Source: an uncultured bacterium (GTDB lineage Bacteria; Oederibacteriota; PGYV01; CAILUR01). Taken from it: a stretch of DNA of 7,599 nucleotides. The stretch is taken from the NCBI GenBank assembly GCA_903837445.1, contig CAILUR010000144.1:1-7599 (forward strand), in the 5' to 3' direction. This document shows, in pieces, positions 5,637 to 7,599 of this stretch (the stretch's first letter is position 1; each line of letters begins with the position of its first letter). Both the position numbers and the translations under genes were made by a program. The notes beneath the pieces were generated by a model. The model did not search any database. It saw only the letters and a list, made by a program, of their open reading frames with translations, and was not told the DNA's origin.

Positions 5637-6956
5637 TTAAGACCTTCTGCCTTTAATTCTGCCAGAAGCCATAAACCCATCATAGTGTCTCATAAGCAGA
5701 TGCGACTCTATCTGTTGCATAGTATCCAGTGCCACACCTACCACGATTAACATAGTAGTTCCTCCGAAATACCAACCGATACTCATTGATTTTCCCAAGA
5801 AGTCAGGGATGACCGCTATTGCCACAACCATTAAAGCCCCACCAATAGGTATGTGGTTAAGTATTCCATTAATATAATCCGCAGTTGGTTGCCCCGGTCT
5901 GATTCCAGGAATAAACCCACCGTGTTTTTTCAAATTTTCCGCCACATCATTTGGATTGAAAGTAATGGCAGTATAAAAATAGCAAAAGAATATAATCATA
6001 AGTGCGTACAAAATAATATATGCCAAATGTCCAGGTGATAACCAAGTAGTAATAAAACCTATGATCCCTGTCATTAAAGCTGACTGATCTGGTCTCTCAA
6101 GCATTTTGGCAATATATGAAGGAATAATCATTATTGAAGATGAAAATATTACGGCAATAACTCCGGAATAATCTATTTTTATAGGAAGCTGAGTGCTCTG
6201 CCCTCTATAAACTTTTCTCCCCACTATCCTCTGCGCATACTGCACTGGGATTCTTCTATATGACTGCTGAGAGAGTACCGCGACAGCTGTAAGCGCCACT
6301 ATCACAACAGTAAATATAAGTATTTGGAAAAGAGTGATAGTCCCAGCCCTCCAAAGAGAAACCATAGAAACAACTTCAAGCGGCACCCTTGCCACTATAC
6401 CTGCAAAAATCAACATTGACATTCCGTTTCCTATGCCATGCTCAGTCATCTGTTCTCCAAGCCACATAAGAAAAATAGTGCCACCTGTCAAAGTTAATAT
6501 TGTCATAATCTGGAATCCCATGCTGTAGCTGATTACTATATTGGGCACATGTTTAAGCCAGAGAGTAATACCAAATCCCTGAATCACGCATATTCCCACT
6601 GTCAAATATCTTGTATATTGAGTAAGTTTTTTTCTTCCCGCATCGCCTTCTTTTGATAAAGCTTCAAGCGCCGGAATAACTGCTGTAAGTAACTGTATAA
6701 TAATAGAAGCCGAAATATATGGCATAATGCCGAGCGCAAAAACCGTAAAATTACGGAAAGCGCCTCCCGAGAACAAATCTAAAAATCCAAGAATCCCGCC
6801 TGATTGTTGTTCCATCATTTTGGTCATGGCTTCTATATTTATTCCTGGCGTAGGAATGTGTGCGCCAAGACGGAAAACGAAAATCATTCCAAGAGTAAAA
6901 AGCACTCTTTTCCTGAGTTCCGGTATCCTAAATATGTTCTCTAAAGGATTATTCAT
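5637..6956 (-). CDS. secY: Preprotein translocase channel subunit SecY
   Basis: Forms the protein-conducting channel of the inner membrane with SecE and SecG and is driven by SecA or the ribosome. The 439-residue protein has about ten hydrophobic segments, roughly at 17-37, 70-95, 117-135, 145-168, 181-203, 207-229, 263-283, 310-332, 370-388 and 393-413. Signatures include GGAFRNFTVFALGIMPYISAS near 64-84, the helix with GIGNGMSMLIF near 175-185, and the cytosolic loop FNPNDVAENLKKHGGFIPGIRPG (333-355) that contains the SecA/ribosome contact arginine. The C-terminus ends basic (GRIKGRRS). Its ATG overlaps the rplO stop as ATGA, so translation is probably coupled. The ribosome site is weak. 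Confidence 0.98.
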   Translation of the reverse strand: MNNPLENIFRIPELRKRVLFTLGMIFVFRLGAHIPTPGINIEAMTKMMEQQSGGILGFLDLFSGGAFRNFTVFALGIMPYISASIIIQLLTAVIPALEALSKEGDAGRKKLTQYTRYLTVGICVIQGFGITLWLKHVPNIVISYSMGFQIMTILTLTGGTIFLMWLGEQMTEHGIGNGMSMLIFAGIVARVPLEVVSMVSLWRAGTITLFQILIFTVVIVALTAVAVLSQQSYRRIPVQYAQRIVGRKVYRGQSTQLPIKIDYSGVIAVIFSSSIMIIPSYIAKMLERPDQSALMTGIIGFITTWLSPGHLAYIILYALMIIFFCYFYTAITFNPNDVAENLKKHGGFIPGIRPGQPTADYINGILNHIPIGGALMVVAIAVIPDFLGKSMSIGWYFGGTTMLIVVGVALDTMQQIESHLLMRHYDGFMASGRIKGRRS

Positions 6957-7399
6957 TTTATTATCTCTACCTGCCCGCCAGCATTTACGATTTTTTCAGC
7001 AGCACTTTTAGAAAAATAATCTGCTTTTACTTTTAATGCTTTTTTAACTTCGCCTTGTCCCAAAACTTTAATTTTAATATTGCGATTACTTACGAACCCT
7101 TTAGCAAAAAGAATTTCTCTCGATATCTCACTGCCGGCCTCAAATCTTTCATCCAAGACCCCAACATTGATTATTTGAATATCTTCTGCGAAAGGATTTA
7201 CAAAACCACTTTTAGGCACTTTTTGAGTAAACCGCTGTTGTCCGCCTTCGAACCAGTTTGGTTTCGCTCCACCGGAACGGGCTCTCTGCCCTTTGTGTCC
7301 TTTACCGCCTGTTTTACCCAAGCCGCTGCCGACACCTTTGCCAAGTCTCTTTTTTACTTTTCTTTTTTTCTTGTTTGGTCTAAGTTCGTTAAGTTTCAT
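6953..7399 (-). CDS. rplO: 50S ribosomal protein L15
   Basis: A late-assembling large-subunit protein. The 148-residue product begins MKLNELRPNKKKRKVKKRLG, followed by the Gly/Lys-rich rRNA-binding extension GSGLGKTGGKGHKGQRAR at about 25-42 and the FEGGQQRFTQKVPKSGF block near 50-66. The globular C-terminal part ends AAEKIVNAGGQVEIIK, the usual family ending. The ATG follows GGAGG, with a rather short spacer of four bases, in the ten-base gap after rpmD. The stop TGA overlaps the secY ATG by four bases (6953-6956). Confidence 0.98.
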   Translation of the reverse strand: MKLNELRPNKKKRKVKKRLGKGVGSGLGKTGGKGHKGQRARSGGAKPNWFEGGQQRFTQKVPKSGFVNPFAEDIQIINVGVLDERFEAGSEISREILFAKGFVSNRNIKIKVLGQGEVKKALKVKADYFSKSAAEKIVNAGGQVEIIK

Positions 7400-7409
7400 T
7401 TCGCCTCCG

Positions 7410-7589
7410 CTACTGTTCTTCCACGGATATCATGTATAATACTTTTTTTATCATACCCTCAATCGCTGGATTTTTCTCAAATGTATTCGTATCGCCGATT
7501 TTTCTAAGGCCAAGCGCTGCAATAATTTTTTTATTTTTTTTCACTTTGCCCGCAAGTCCCTTTTTAAGAGTTACTTTTACTTTAGACAT
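7410..7589 (-). CDS. rpmD: 50S ribosomal protein L30
   Basis: A small large-subunit protein near 5S rRNA, absent from some bacterial lineages. The 59-residue frame reads MSKVKVTLKKGLAGKVKKNK, then IIAALGLRKIGDTNTF, and ends GMIKKVLYMISVEEQ with a TAG stop, matching the length and core of bacterial L30 (the KxxxALGLRKI helix followed by the N-P-x-x-x-GMI strand). The position directly before rplO is the family's standard place. Only ten bases precede the start in this window and none forms a clear ribosome site, consistent with coupling to an overlapping upstream gene. Confidence 0.95.
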   Translation of the reverse strand: MSKVKVTLKKGLAGKVKKNKKIIAALGLRKIGDTNTFEKNPAIEGMIKKVLYMISVEEQ

Positions 7590-7599
7590 TTTGCTTGAC
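7582..7599 (-). CDS. rpsE: Probable C-terminal codons of ribosomal protein S5 (partial)
   Basis: In the frame starting at the right edge, five codons encode VKQNV and then TAA, which lies inside the first codons of rpmD, giving an 8-base overlap. Known S5 proteins often end in a GKSVEEIL-like segment, which VKQNV could match, and rpsE normally precedes rpmD. The call rests on gene order and five residues only. Another frame also closes shortly after with a stop. Confidence 0.4.
   Translation of the reverse strand, partial: VKQNV

Noticed and set aside
7055..7507. 150-codon open frame on the plus strand
   Set aside because: It is antisense to rplO and rpmD, has no family resemblance and no ribosome site, and reflects the codon bias of the genes beneath it.
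1..7599. Search for a novel defence, mobile or RNA-based system
   Set aside because: Every part of the window is occupied by closely packed housekeeping genes on one strand. No repeats, tRNA-like folds, integrase/transposase motifs or unexplained gaps were seen.

Overview
The window is the 3' half of a bacterial spc/alpha ribosomal-protein cluster, read entirely from the minus strand, followed by the start of a class II fructose-bisphosphate aldolase gene. In transcription order (right to left) it holds: the last codons of a probable rpsE, rpmD (L30), rplO (L15), secY, adk, map, infA, rpmJ (L36), rpsM (S13), rpsK (S11), rpsD (S4), rpoA, rplQ (L17), then an intrinsic-terminator-like hairpin and fba, which runs off the left edge. 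All genes look intact. The spaces between them are 0-27 bases, except for 56 bases between rplQ and fba. No stretch of 300 bases lacks a gene, and I see no RNA gene, mobile element, CRISPR array or attachment site.

The organism is a bacterium with A+T-rich DNA that uses the standard bacterial code. The adk-map-infA-rpmJ block between secY and rpsM is common to Firmicutes and several other phyla. The rpsD gene between rpsK and rpoA argues against a Bacillus-type arrangement, where rpsD is elsewhere. Together with a lysine-rich tail on L17, this would fit a less-studied phylum such as Elusimicrobiota or a relative, but that placement is a guess. S4, L36 and adenylate kinase all keep their zinc-binding cysteines.

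Functionally the cluster joins 50S proteins (L30, L15, L36, L17), 30S proteins (S13, S11, S4), initiation factor IF-1, N-terminal methionine removal (Map), adenylate balance (Adk), the protein-export channel (SecY) and the RNA polymerase alpha subunit. Start-codon use is patterned: rpsM, rpsK and rpsD in a row use TTG with strong AGGAGG sites, and map uses GTG, whereas the other complete genes use ATG. The rpsK start is probably six bases inside the longest reading frame.

The region is mostly ordinary housekeeping DNA and I found no clear new system. The points worth a second look are the consecutive TTG starts, the 47-residue charged tail on L17, the terminator squeezed between rplQ and fba, and a small palindrome over the rpoA ribosome-binding region.
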